From positions 197,679-261,678 of the forward strand of contig CAJJDP010000067.1 of NCBI GenBank assembly GCA_905182995.1: DNA of 64,000 nucleotides, read 5' to 3'. Both the position numbers and the translations under genes were made by a program. The notes beneath the pieces are model-generated. The model had not been told where the DNA came from. It saw only the letters and a list, made by a program, of their open reading frames with translations, and searched no databases. Source of the stretch: Paramecium octaurelia. Taxonomy: Eukaryota > Ciliophora > Oligohymenophorea > Peniculida > Parameciidae. Of the stretch, positions 1 to 12,752 are shown piece by piece. Every line of letters starts with the position of its first letter. Within the stretch, counting starts at the first letter, position 1.

Positions 1-635
1 TTTATCTTGTAATTGCAATTACAGTTTATGTATTTTTTCCTCAAATTATTTCACTTAGACTTCTTTATCTTTCATCAGCTCCTCTACCTTACTATTTAGT
101 ATTTCAATCTGAAGATTCAGTTAATATTATGTTCTAATATGCTTTCTAACAGTGGCTTCCAAATTTTAGATTATGGTTTCATAGTCATTCTTTATATGCT
201 CATTTAATTATGACTGCAATTATTGACGCATCTAATCAATTGATTTGAAGAGCTATATTATATTGAATTATAATGATGCATCATCTTAATTGAGTATTTA
301 CGACTAATCGATATCATTGTCGATTATGCTCTCTAATTTATGTTTATTGATACATTATCCATCTCTTGAATCAATTCAAAATACAATTATGCTATAAGTG
401 AAGGTTTCTTAATCCTTTTATTCATTAATAATTTGTTATTTTTATACTTAAATTAAAGTTCCACAGATTAATTTGTTATATCACTTTAAGTATTCATAAC
501 ATTATTGGTATCGTTGCTATTGGATTCTTATTTCAGAATGGCATTATGCAATATATAAATAATTATAGATTTAGCACTTTGATTAAAAACCTATCATACT
601 CTGACCCAATCAGATTCTAAATATCCTGATTTCAT
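1..635 (-). CDS. Partial coiled-coil protein, runs off the window edge
   Basis: Reading leftward from about 355 to 1 there is one open frame rich in Gln (TAA/TAG), Glu, Leu and Lys, with heptad-like spacing typical of a long coiled coil (for example QLQSQLNEHIKND, then NLEATVRKHI). The C-terminal part lies outside the window. An ATG at 635 begins a plausible first exon (MKSGYLESDWVR) followed by other open stretches between about 620 and 360, but I could not fit introns that join these smoothly to the coiled-coil frame. The start and internal exons are therefore unresolved. Function is unknown. The 5' end faces the 3' end of the LC8 gene on the same strand. Confidence 0.55.
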
Positions 636-821
636 TATTCTTTTATAAAACACTTTAAGTTTTTATGAATTATTTCAATTTAAATTTCCAAAATAATTTT
701 ATATAACAGAAAAATTAAAGAATGAAACTTATGTATTATTAATTATTATTCTTATTTTCTAGAACATTGAATAGAAAAGACACGGCATGCATATATGGTT
801 TTATATATGAATATATTATTT

Positions 822-1120
<299 letters not shown>

Positions 1121-1440
1121 TTTTTCTTATTATTTAAATTTATTAATAATAATTTTCAATTTTCTTTTCCAATTTATATGGAACTTAAATCGATGTTGCT
1201 TTTACTTTCTTAATTAATATTTCTTTAACCTAAGTTTTCCTTTTATATGTATTCAATTAATTATTCGCTTTATTTTATAAATTGACTTCAAAGTTTTATT
1301 TCTTTATAATTTCTAATTCTCCAAATAAAAGATTGTAATTTTTTATTATTTTTGAAGAAACAAAAAATCATTTTTATTCAGTTTTTTAATTCAGTAAAGC
1401 TTTAAAATATTACCTAGAATGTCATATAAGTTATTGGTTT
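1121..1440. other. AT-rich spacer upstream of LC8
   Basis: About 320 bases between the LC8 start codon and the decayed gene to the right. It must hold the LC8 promoter. On the + strand one frame lacks TGA from about 1141 through 1560, so the neighbouring relic may extend into it, but the translation is low-complexity Phe/Leu/Asn and is not convincing. No RNA gene or repeat seen. Confidence 0.4.
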
Positions 1441-2740
1441 ATAACAAGAGATTAAATGAGTAAAATTTTTAAGGAGACAAATAATATAATGAAATTTTAT
1501 TATCATTAATTTTTAATTAATCATTTTCTTAAATCTTTAAATTAATATAGAAGATTGTGAAGGTAGAATAAAATTTCCTTTAAAGAACCTTTATTAACTA
1601 ATATTGGTTAATTAAATCTAATAAATTAAAATAAAAGAATAGAAGTTCTATTTTTAAGTCAAGCAATCCAAAGACTTGATTTAGCTTCATGGTATCAGAT
1701 TTAATAAAAAAGAATAGATAATATAAGCTATTGAAAAAGTTTGAACAACTTATAAAAAGAAACTAAATATTATTATTGTTTTTATTCAATTTGCTCAATA
1801 ATATTATAAAGACTTTAAATTTTAATCATGTTAATAATAAAAATTAATCAATACGGTCTTGGTACATTAGTTTATTCTTAATATCTTTTTGATTTTGGTT
1901 TTAGTTCTGAGGCTTTGAATTCAATTATGCTACTTGCTTCACTAATTGGCATTAATTATTATTATTAGATTATAGATTTGCTTAGATTAATGATGTAAGA
2001 ATGAGTCATCTATTTTTCTTCTGGTATTTCTCTTGATTTAATATACTATTTATTTGAAATGTTAATTGAAAACAAAGAACTTTCTTAAAATTGATCGAAA
2101 CTTATATTGCATTTCTTACCAAATGTAGCAAAAGTGAGTAAATCAAAATCAAAGTTGTTAAATTGAACTTTATTGTTTTTCATATAATTCATAACACTAG
2201 AACAATTGATGATTTCATTATTGCCACTAAGATTTTAAAAGATCTATAATAGAGATTTAAAAGATTACTTTAAATATATTGAACTCATCATTGTTAATTA
2301 TTTACAATTTGCTATCCTTGATTTGTTTGATCACTCGTATCTATTGGATGAGGAGTTTTAGGAGCTGAACTTAAAGATCACTATTAGTATGATCAATAAT
2401 AGTGTTTGACTTGTGTAATAAAAGTTTCGTTAAGTAATTCTAACCTTTTTAAAAATTAACTATTACCTGAAATTGTTATTTGCTGACAGTGAATCTTTCT
2501 TTATCACCTATGAACCATATAAATTCAATAATATCTTTGTAATTTATAGGTTGGAGATTCTAAACAAAAAAGTTTAACAAATTATTTTTAGTAATAGTAT
2601 CTTCGTTGTTCGACAACAACTCAAAAGATCGATGGATATTGTCAATATTATTAGAGTATAGAGTTTATTTGATCGTTTATAATTTCTGTTCATAGTAGGA
2701 TATCATTTTCAGATAAAGTGCAATTTATTAGTCCATTATT
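1441..2740 (+). pseudogene. Relic of a multi-pass membrane protein gene
   Basis: One + strand frame carries protein-like sequence for about 1.3 kb, including hydrophobic stretches such as SEALNSIMLLASLIG and YIELIIVNYLQFAILDLF. It is interrupted by several TGA codons (for example just after LLRLMMQE near 2001, and near 2087, 2161 and 2406), the only stop in this code. No set of short introns removes them, and no credible start was found. I read it as the decayed 3' part of a gene for a membrane protein, its tail abutting the end of the kinesin gene at 2760. The tail reminds me of the C-terminal membrane region of large ciliate cysteine-rich proteins, but I cannot confirm that from sequence alone. 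The alternative is a gene with unusual introns that I failed to resolve. Confidence 0.5.
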
Positions 2741-2759
2741 AATTTAAATATATAAAAAT

Positions 2760-5700
2760 TCATATGATCAATTCCTATTATTGTTGTTATGAATGTTCTG
2801 TGTCATTAGACTTTATATCAGAAATACACTTGTCACTAGAAAGAGGCTGTTCTAGTTTATCAAACTTGTTCAATCTCAATCTTAAGTTCAAGATTTTATC
2901 ACTTAATTTTAATTACTCTTCTTTGGTGTCTTATATCTTTTTTATTAATTCTTATTTCTCCAAAATACAAGTTCTTGTTATTTCTTATATTTAGAACGTC
3001 AACTATTCTATCTTTTTAGTATACTCTTCAATTAATATGGTTTTTTCTTATAAAATTTCATCAGGAGTCTTTTAGATGATGGCCACAGCATTTGGTTTTT
3101 ACTTATTTCTTTATGCTTTAGGCATCTCATTAAAATCAAGGTTTGGTTGCTTTTATCTAATCTTTTACTCAGTCTTTTTATAATATTCTTCAAAAAGTTA
3201 AATTTTTTTCTTCGATTGTTACTTTTAAGCATTCAACTTTAAGCTCAATCCTTATTAAACTTCCAATTCAAAGTATTATACTTTATTCATATTATGTAAT
3301 TGTATGGTTTCCTATTTCAATTGTTATTTCTTCGCTTACAATTCTTTTATTTAATCAGTAGTTGGGTTTTCCTTATTATTTTAACGGACTAGTTGAAGAC
3401 AGTATTCTTTAATGAGATCTTCAACATAATCATTCATTTGATCTCCTTCCTTTTTGTATAGTTCTATTTTTTTTTCAACCTATGAGTATTCATTAATTTT
3501 TTCATTTAAATAGTCCTATAACATTTTTATTTACTGTGCTAAATGTATCAATTAATAATACATCTTTTCTGCCTAATGGTTACAAAATTTATTTATTGCT
3601 TTTATCTGAAATGATGGATTCCAAAGATTTCAACTTAGCTGTGTTCAGTCTTTAATAATCAATTCTACTTGAACCCAACCCAGTCGTTTTGTTTGCTTAT
3701 TTATCACTTGTTATAGATTTCAATTACATAGCTTTTGATTATTTAATTTATTAATAAAAATTTACAATTTTGTCTAAAACTTAGAATACCGATATAATTG
3801 TTTTAAGTTATGTATATAATTAATTAGTAATATCATTATTTTAGTTACATCTTTAGCATTCTATTTTCCTCTTTAATCATATTGCAGCTAGCTTATTCTA
3901 TATTGAGCAATTGTAAATTGGTTCTTAGTTGATATTGACGGAATTCAAATTCTTATTCGCATTACTATAATAAATTGATTCATAATTTACATTCAAATAT
4001 TAAAAATATTATTTGACTTTTTCGCTTGTAGAACCTTCATTCAAAGTCTAGGAGTTGCAAAATCTTTTAACATTGATACTTTTGAAGAACTCATCCAATA
4101 ATTCTAATTCCTTTAAAAGCGATTGATAGTCCTTTTCTTTCTTTTCTAATTATTCTTTAAGCTGATTAGTGATATTAATGTCTTTTCTCATTTTAGTAAG
4201 ATCAACAGAATATATTAGTTTTTCTTCATATTTTTTTTACATAATTTCTTTCTCATCTAATAATTGTTTATAACATTTTTAGAGTGTTGACAAATCAGCA
4301 TTTAGCTTTTGGTTTGCCTTTTATAAGAATAGTACATTGTCAGATAATTTCTTCTATTTGATTTCATCCAACTCATTCTAAATATTCATTTACATTTATT
4401 AAATTGTTTATTGTAGCTCATTTTTAGTATTGGACAATTCTATTTTGGCAGTACGAAGTCTTAATATATAGATAAATATTACTTGTCGATTTCTTCTAAT
4501 GCTTTTGTTCTTTAAGTTTATTCTAATTTCAGTTCGGATTTCAGTTTAATAATCTCATTTTCTTTCATTATTAGCTTTTGATTGATAATATCAAAGCTAT
4601 CTAAAAATTTACCTAATTTTTCTTTCTAATACAGAAACTCATCTTTCAATTACATGTATTTTTAGACTGCCTCCTTATTCACTTTATTTTTTTCTAGTTC
4701 TGACTTCAAGATCTCATTTTCTTTAGATATATTATCTAAAGACCCTTAGGTTTCATTATATAAATTCAAATAATTCTCCTTTTCGTTTTTTAATTAAATG
4801 GTCACCTACACTTCATTATTTAGTAAATTTTGTATATTGTCAAACTTTTGTTTTACTGCAACTTATATAGACTCATTTGTTGGAACATTTTATTCAAGTT
4901 CCATTTGCTAATTAAGTTCTTATAGAAAATCAAGCTACCTTAGCTCTAAATGATGATAATTTTCTTTTTCTTTTTTGAGCACTTTCAAACTCTTTAAAAA
5001 CTTTTTAGATTTAAGATTGCTTAATTTTCTATGTTTGATGAGTTCTTTTACCTATTCTTCAATTAAATTTTCCTTATCTTTTGATTGTTCCTACAAGCAC
5101 TTCACATTCGATTGGAGATTCTCCAATTCAACTTTGATTTAATCAATTTCCAATTGTAATCTTGATATTTCATCACTCTAAAACTCAATAGTTTATGCAT
5201 CTGTATCCATTTAATCCTTGTACAATTATAATTAATCGTTTAATTCTGCAATTTTATTCTCTAGGTCTTATACTTATTGTGATTTATCTTCTTAAAATGT
5301 ATCTAATTGATTCTCGTACTTTTCAATAATTGATTATTGGTTCTCTATTTCAGCAATCAATAATTCTTTATCTTTTTGTACCTCTTTTAGAGTTTATTCT
5401 AATTAAGTAATTATTAATTATTATTCATTTCTTCTATGCTTTAAGATTGTATCTTCTTGAGACAATTCAAGTATTCTTTAATTCAAGATCTCATTTTTAT
5501 GCCTTAATTCTTTTTGAGTTTCAATTGCTTATTGCAATTAGATGTCCCTATTTGAATGGTCAATTTTAATTGATTCAGTATTCTTTTCATTATTCTCTTC
5601 TAATTCTACTATTCTTGACTCATAATACTCTTTCATTTACTTTAATTCTTTACTCAACTATTCTTAGAACAACTCACTTTCATTGAGTTAACTATTAAGA

Positions 5701-6824
5701 CTGGATATTTGTGAAATCAATTCTACTTCCTTTTACTTTTTAGGGAATATCTCTGAATTGGAATTCTATTATTAAAGTTCATTTTTTAATCTCTTAATTT
5801 CTGCCTTGAGACTTTCTACATTTCCTCCCACTTCTTCATTAACAATGGCCTGGTTTCTAATATTCTTGGCTCTCGAAGCAAATTTTAAAGTTCCAAGAGT
5901 TTCTTAAAATGAAGTGCTTGCTTCAGAGATCGTTGCAATCATAACTGTTTTAGAATTCCCTCCCAAACTTTCTCTTAACAAAAACGTTAATTTACTATCT
6001 CTGTATGGTATAAATCTCTTTGGGTTTTCAGCAAGAGAATTAATAACTAATCCCAAGACTGTTAAAGATTTATTGATGTTGGCTGCTTCCTTAAGTCTTT
6101 CGCCAGTTGCAGCAGTTAATTTTTATCTTTCACTACCAGCTAAATCAACAAAATTTAATTTGCTCCTTCTGGTGTACATCCCCTTAGTTCTTTGTTCAAA
6201 TTAGATTGTAAAAACTGAATGACTTCTCGAACTCTCCAGATTCATTTAAGTAGCCGAAACGTGTCTATTGTTAATTCCCTTTTGTAGTAAAGATAGAACA
6301 TCGTTATAGGAACTAGCTGCAATTTCGGTGAGATTCTCAACATAGACCTTCTTTGAGTCTTCTCTGATTGTTAGAGGCAATGGCCTCGTATCATTTAATA
6401 GATCAATCAATTATTCATTATAAATTTCCAAGTAGGTACATTTGATTGACCAAGTATTTTCTTTGGGCAAGTCGAGGAAGAGTTTTTAAATCAACCTAGG
6501 TTGTAATCCCAGATGAGTTTCATCGTTTTATACATCGTCTAGTCCTTTGCCTTACATTGTGTAGGTTTTGCCTGCTCCAGTCTAGCCATAGGCAAAGATA
6601 CAGCAATTTAATCCATTCAAAAATGATTCAAGTGTAGACATTCCAATTTTATCAAAGACTTGTTCTTGAGTTGAGTTGATTCCCAATACATGGTCATAAT
6701 TGTATTCCTTCTTACCATCTAAGATAACAGAATTATTTGAGGTCGTCACACAAGAATTGGCTCCCAAATGGGTTTCTCTATAGTTAAGCGGTCGAACTCT
6801 GACCAACACTCTTATATTTTCCAT
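2760..6824 (-). CDS. Kinesin with N-terminal motor and long coiled-coil tail
   Basis: The reading frame from ATG 6824 to TGA at 2760 closes without introns, giving about 1,354 residues. The N-terminal 340 or so residues are a kinesin motor: [19 protein letters not shown], the P-loop [15 protein letters not shown] (near residue 80), switch [12 protein letters not shown], and switch [10 protein letters not shown], followed by [13 protein letters not shown] and the [12 protein letters not shown] neck region. The remaining 1,000 residues are coiled coil. This order marks a plus-end type kinesin; the motor resembles the kinesin-12/KIF15 group but the subfamily is not certain. An in-frame ATG at 6839 would add five residues. 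The gene diverges from the coiled-coil gene at 6875 with only 50 bases between start codons. Confidence 0.93.
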
Positions 6825-6874
6825 TGAAAATAAATGCAATTTAAATTATTTTAACGAATTAATTTAAACTAATT

Positions 6875-8958
6875 ATGTAATAATAATACGAAGGATTGAT
6901 CGAAGAGAACACTTAATTAAAGAAAGCCATCATATCTTCGAAGGCTGTGATAAGTAGAAAGATTAGTAATTTAAATTTATCATAATAAAAGATGAATACG
7001 AGACTCTCCAGGCAATAAATGAGGAATTGAAATCGAATCTAGATAAAATGAGAATGGAGAATTAGGATTTATTATAGAAGTATAGAATTGCTTTGCATGA
7101 TAAAAAATAAACAGAATAGCAATTTGATAATGCAACCAAGAATTGGAAACTATTAATTGAATAAAAACAAAGAGAAATTGAAGAGATCTAAAGTAGATTA
7201 ACACCTGCCTTTGATTAAGATATGATGAGAATTAAATTGTTGAATGAATTAGATTTACCACATAGATAATAATTGGAATAAAAGTAATTAGAGATTGAAA
7301 AGTTGAATGAAACTATTTATCAATTGAAAAGAAAGATTGATTTGGAAATCTCGAGAGTAGAGACCATACAAATAGATAAGGATAAAGAAATGAAATTGTT
7401 ATCAGAAAAACACAAATTAGATTTGGCAGATCTCTAACATTAAATCTCAGATTTAACTAAGCAAGTGGAAGACAACAAAGATAGAGACACAATCAGAAGA
7501 TTAAGAAAAGATTTGGAAGAATACAAATTAAAATTTAGTGCTACTGATACTGAAAATGAAGAATTAAGAAATGAAAGAGATAAAATTAGAGAGGAGAAGA
7601 ATGATATCATGATTAAATTTGCCAGATAACTAGATTCAGAGAGAAATGATAAGAGACAATTTAAAAGTGATTTCGATAAATTATAAGTGAGAACTAGATT
7701 CTTAGAGGATGAGTATAGAAAAGAAAAATAAAGAAGAGAATAAGTTGCAACTGATTTTGAAATTTTAAAAACAGAAAAAGACTAACTGTTAATTGATTTA
7801 AGAAAAAAGGATGATACAATCCATTATTTATAAAGAAAAATTACTGATATGGAAGAAGAGCAAGTGGAGTAAGAATAGAAGGTTTAAGATAAATTAACGC
7901 GTTTGTATTAAGATGAACATGATAAGTATTTACAAGAGAGAAATAAAGCAGTTACCCTTTAAAAGGATGTTGATAACTTAAAAAAACGATTTAGTGATCT
8001 TTAAGATGATTATAAAGTGTTGAGGGATAGATATCAAAAAGAAAACACAGAAAACAAAGATTCAATCAGAGTTTAGAATGAAGAAATTGAAAAGTTGAAA
8101 AAGACGGTATCTTAATAGACAAAAGAAATTGGAGAATTAGAAAGATCCCATAAAAATAAAGAAGAATAACTTCATGATATAGAAAATGAGAATGAAACAA
8201 TCAAAAGAAGAAATAGAGAACTTCAACATAGAATCTAATTAATTGAAGTGAATCCTATTCCTACACCAGTCTAAACTCAACCTATTATGAATTAATCTTA
8301 AATCCCTACAGTTACTCAAGTTCCATAATTTGTGTAGCAAGTTTAAGAACAGTTTGATACCACTAAACCCAACAAATAATCAACTCCAATTTAATCAGAA
8401 AATGATCCTTAAAATTAATAATAAATGCAAGCTTAAAAATAATCTCTATAATAAATTACTGAAGAAAACAGGTCTTTAATTTCTAAAAATAAAAAATTAA
8501 ATAAAAAACTTAAAATAGCTAATGAAAAAATACTTGAACTCTCTATGAAAAATACTATCTTAGAGAAATAATTATAAAGAAAACACTCGCAACCACCTGT
8601 TTAAGATATTGATAGATCTAATTTTGGTTTGCATGCTCACTCTTAATCTCCAATTAAATAAGACTCTTTTTAATAGTTAGGAAATGAGACAGTTTAATAA
8701 CGACAATAATAATAATAAATGATACATACTGATACAAGATTAGATAGATATGATAAATAAGATAAATAAGATAGATAAGAAAGATAAACCAGATAAGATA
8801 GATTCGCTTAATAGTCCTAGGAGAAATATAGACCAAGAGATTAATCTGCAGTTGATGCTCGTGGAGCCTAAGGTCATCCAATCTCAATAAGAGATGATGA
8901 TTTATTAAGTAAAGTTATGATGCTAACAGATGCTTCTGGATAAAATAAATATTGGTGA
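6875..8958 (+). CDS. Coiled-coil protein, possibly centrosomal or basal-body
   Basis: ATG 6875 to TGA 8956-8958 with one 26-base intron (6966-6991, ending AAG) gives 685 residues. Almost all of it is charged coiled coil, including MRIKLLNELDLPHRQQLEQK and many Glu/Lys/Gln heptads. Around residues 450 to 520 a Pro/Gln/Thr-rich linker (VNPIPTPVQTQP) interrupts the helix. Near residues 590 to 630 there is a Gln/Asp/Arg low-complexity stretch built of DKQ/DRQ units. The overall style fits large centriolar or basal-body scaffold proteins, but I do not recognise a specific family with confidence. The start is supported by the clean splice into the coiled-coil frame (ISRKINEYETLQ). Confidence 0.8.
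8740..8802 (+). repeat. Imperfect GATAAATAA/GATAGATAA simple repeat inside coding sequence
   Basis: Short purine-rich units of the GATAAATAA/GATAGATAA type are repeated in the coding strand and translate as DKQ/DRQ-like triplets. The repeat keeps the reading frame. It looks like replication-slippage expansion in a low-constraint tail. Confidence 0.6.
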
Positions 8959-9040
8959 CTTTTTCTTAATTTCATGTTATATTTTAGATATGAATATGCA
9001 TTGAATATTGATAATAAATATTTTGTATAATTTTATGATT

Positions 9041-11165
9041 TCAGGAATCCTCCCTTTCCCATTTTGAAACCACTTGCAACAGATTTTCCATTTTTTATTT
9101 TTCATATTCTTCTAATGGCATATTCTCAAATTCTTTAGGTATTTTGCCATCAGGGAAATTGGATGCTTTAACTCCAGCTATAAAGTTAACTGTGCGATTA
9201 TACATTTTGTTAGATTAGGACTTAATTTAAGTAATGTGATTCCACCATGAGTATCACCTACTAAAATAATTGGATCTCTTTGATTAAATGCAATATTTGT
9301 CAATCTTGGTTGTTTAGAGGGTTTTTATTCTGCTAATTTTCCGATTTTATCAACATTCAAATCATAAACAAAGATTTTATCTTAGGTGGCACAAGCGAAA
9401 ACTAAAAATAGGATGTCTATGAATACCTGTAGAACTGTAAGGTGCCCACATAGCATCAACCACTTACATCCCCTATTCAAAACTCATAATTTGAGTTGAG
9501 ATTTTAGAATCCCAAATTTTAACTGTCCAATCAGCAGAAGCAGATATGAAAGTTCTAGGGTGGAAATTATTCCATTTAACTTTATACACTGCCAAATTAT
9601 GACCCTGATTATAGATATTAGATTTATACAATGTATGTTTCTTGATATTATCCTGAATATGCTCTTGAACATTTATGAATTTTTCCTTCTTCAGTACCAA
9701 CTAAAAAGATATGGGGTTCAAATTTGTTGAAATCAAAACATAAACCACAAGCCAAACCAATCAAAGTGCTTTCCTCTTCATTCTTACCAACCAATCTTAA
9801 TCTAATGACTTCTTCAGGCTCTAATTTATTCTTCATCAACACCCAATTCATAACTCTACCATCTGATGAAATTGAATAGAAATTATAATTCTTAGAGATA
9901 TCTGGATTCCATCTAACTTGCCATACTGGGTCTGTGTGTTTCTATGTTCTTACTGTTGATTAATAAATTGGTTTCTTATGCTTATTTCTGATATCATAAA
10001 CTAGCACTGTTCCATCATATAATCCTACAGCCAATAATGCTGGACTTTGAGGATGAAAATCTAGGCACATCACACCAGCTTCACATGTAAAGGCATATTC
10101 TGGATGAGTTGTGTTTTTGAGAGAATATAAACAAATTAGACCCATTCTTTATTTCGAAAACTCATAGCTACCAAAACTCACAGCAAATAGATCCATATAT
10201 CTTGGATTCCAACACAATGATGTTACATGTTTCTTCTTTTGTTTTTCATTTGAAAATTTCCAAATAGGCAATAAATGTCTAATTATTTAATAAAGCTTAC
10301 CCTTCATTTTTTGATGTCTCAACTACTTCACCTTGATTCCAATAATATTTGTAATCATTGTATTTCTCCTTCTGATCATTATGAACCACTGTTCTTTCCA
10401 TGATTTTTAGACATCTCTTGAATGATGGCTTATAAACTGTATTATCTGAAGTGTGATCCTTCTTCTTCTGACTTTCCTCCTTGGCCTTGTTTTATATATA
10501 AGCATCGAATATTTCCCATTGAGTGATCTACCCCTTCAATGTATCACTTGGAGGAGGCTCTGTTGATACACCTCTTTCTCTAATGACTCTTCCATCAGTT
10601 TATGCTTCTCTCGCATTATAATTAAATTTATTTCTCATTGTTTATTTAATTGCCTCTTTGTCCTTTGATGCCCCAGGATCTTCCATTTCTTAATTTCTTT
10701 CTGCCTCTTTAATCAATGCCAATTTGGTTTCCCATAATTCCTCTTGTATTCTGGCCTCATTTGAGTCTTTGTGAATGATTTCGCCATCCATCCTGAAGTG
10801 AATAATCAATTATTCAACCAACTCGTCAGTTTTGTACTATCATAATGATGGGTAGTTACTTTTCTTTATAAATAATCATATTGAGTGATATTCTTTGGTG
10901 CTTAAGGATTGTTAGGAATCAACATTTTAGATGGCATGTCTTCATTCAGTTCCTTCTCTGTCAATTAGGGTCTTTCTCTTTCCCTCTATTAATATTTATT
11001 TATTTCAAAACTTCATGTTGATATTCTGATTCATCACCATCTGGCTCAGCTTCTTATTGATTTAAATTCTAGTTGGCTATTTTGGGTTGTTTTTTCTATC
11101 TATTACAATTATAGAATTACAGGTATTGGTCTCCTAAGGGTTCCTTTCTATTATTTAGGTGGCAT
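9041..11165 (-). CDS. Axonemal outer-arm dynein intermediate chain (DNAI1/IC1 type)
   Basis: A protein of roughly 680 residues. The basic N-terminal third is followed by WD repeats: [65 protein letters not shown], then [17 protein letters not shown] and the strongly diagnostic [16 protein letters not shown]. The order matches axonemal dynein intermediate chain DNAI1 (Chlamydomonas IC1/IC78), which anchors the outer arm to the doublet and carries the light-chain complex. I place introns of 25 bases near the 5' end, 22 bases near 10,300, and 25 bases near 9,620; at least one further short intron remains unplaced because the total does not close. The start ATG 11165 (MPPKQQKGTLRRP) is the first in frame. 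LC8 and a Tctex1-type light chain, known partners, lie nearby. Confidence 0.93.
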
Positions 11166-11422
11166 TTTAATTATTAAATAAACTTAATCAAAAAATGATT
11201 GTATTTATAATATATTCCACACATTTAATTATTATACATTCAGAAATTGCCCCACCATCATTCACACTTCATTGCTTTTTATAATAATCTGTATTATATG
11301 GAAAGAAAACCATAAGAATAGGATTGTATTTTCATTAGTTCAGATAGTTGATTATTGATACATTAGAATAAAGACAATATTGGATTCGTAAACAAATATA
11401 AACAAAACAGTGTTTAATACTC

Positions 11423-12696
11423 TCATTTTCTATTAATTAAATGGAATATTTATTTAAACTTTTCTTTGATCTCTTCATTTTCAATTTAATGAGCTTCTCT
11501 CTTGAAATTCTCATAGAAATTTCTATTTATTTTGCCTTTCTCATTTAAGATCTAATTTATACATATATTAATTTACTTTAACACTAATCAAGAATTAATT
11601 TATGAATTTTTTCTCTAACAATTTAAGATTAATCATTGTTGACATATTTGGAATCAAGTACATAAGAACATTAATATCTATGCTTAATTTTAGTGCCTCA
11701 TATGATTCTGTTAATTATCTTGAGTATGGTCCCGACATTATTCCCTTTTTGAATAGCACACTCGTCATCATACATAAATCTTGGATGTTTGCTGCTTTAT
11801 AGTCCTCACAATATAACTCCATGCACATTTCCACTAGATCATTCGTCGCAGTTGCCTATAATGCATGCAAACCAACGATCATAGATTATAAATTTAACCT
11901 TTTTTAATGAACAGCATCTTCAAAACAATTGTAAATAGACCTGATAACTTGATGTTTAGTAGGAGATTCAAGATCAGATTTGGCTAAAGTATGAATAATT
12001 TATGCTTCAACTCTTCCAAAATATTTGAATTCTAGTTTACTTAACAATTCATAGAGGAATTCATGCATATCATAAATTTCTAATTTTTAATAGGCAACCA
12101 AAGTTTCCATAATTATTTATTCATCATTACAATCTGATATTTTCAATTGAATGATTGGCATTAGATTTTTTAATGTAAGTTAAGCAGCATTATAAGCTAT
12201 CAATTTTTCTGTTTAGAGATCCATTTAAATATTTTTTCTAGCTATTTTAGCTATTGAATATGCGCAATTTGATATCGCTTTGATATTCATTTCAGTTGAT
12301 TTTTTGATGAGTATATCGCAAGCCTTACTTATAAATTACTCAGGATCCTAGGTGTAAGTGATATTTGCCATCAATGCAGGTAGGTTGTCATGCTCTTGTT
12401 CAGATAAATTCTCAAGAACATGAGATATTAAATTTTATCTTGATCTTAAAATAGCTCTATTATGTACTTTACGAACATAAGTTAGTAGATTATTGACTAT
12501 TTTTGCTGATTAATTTGAGTGAATTGTCTAAATTATGCTGATTTAATACTTGAAGATGATCAAATGCTCTTAGTGATTCATCCAATGAGATATTCATCTT
12601 TTTAAAATTAGCATAAGTAGGAGCTATAGATGTGAGTTTCTATATTCTTTCAATCTACTTAGTTTGTTGACCAAAGAAAAAGAATATTTTCATCAT
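11423..12696 (-). CDS. Helical-repeat protein of unknown function
   Basis: ATG 12696 to TGA at 11423 with a 22-base intron near 12,530 and a 25-base intron near 11,560 closes to 408 residues. The protein is almost entirely alpha-helical in appearance, with repeating units of about 35 to 40 residues, for example KSTEMNIKAISNCAYSIAKI and KLEFKYFGRVEAQIIHTLAK. This spacing is reminiscent of organellar RNA-binding helical-repeat families (FASTK/OPR style), but no diagnostic motif is visible and I make no functional claim. The N-terminus MMKIFFFFGQQTKQIERIQK could be a targeting sequence or simply poor. It is transcribed toward the dynein intermediate chain gene. Confidence 0.7.
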
Positions 12697-12752
12697 GAAT
12701 TATAATTATAAATATTTTAATCAATAATAGATATTTATATTATGATCAAAAG

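Noticed and set aside
2764-2994. Open frame on the + strand with hydrophobic, Ser/Leu-rich translation
   Set aside because: It is the antisense of the kinesin C-terminal coding sequence, which reads as a continuous coiled coil to TGA 2760.
6980-7204. Minus-strand open frame inside 6875-8958
   Set aside because: Hydrophobic antisense of a charged coiled-coil gene; no start context and no protein character.
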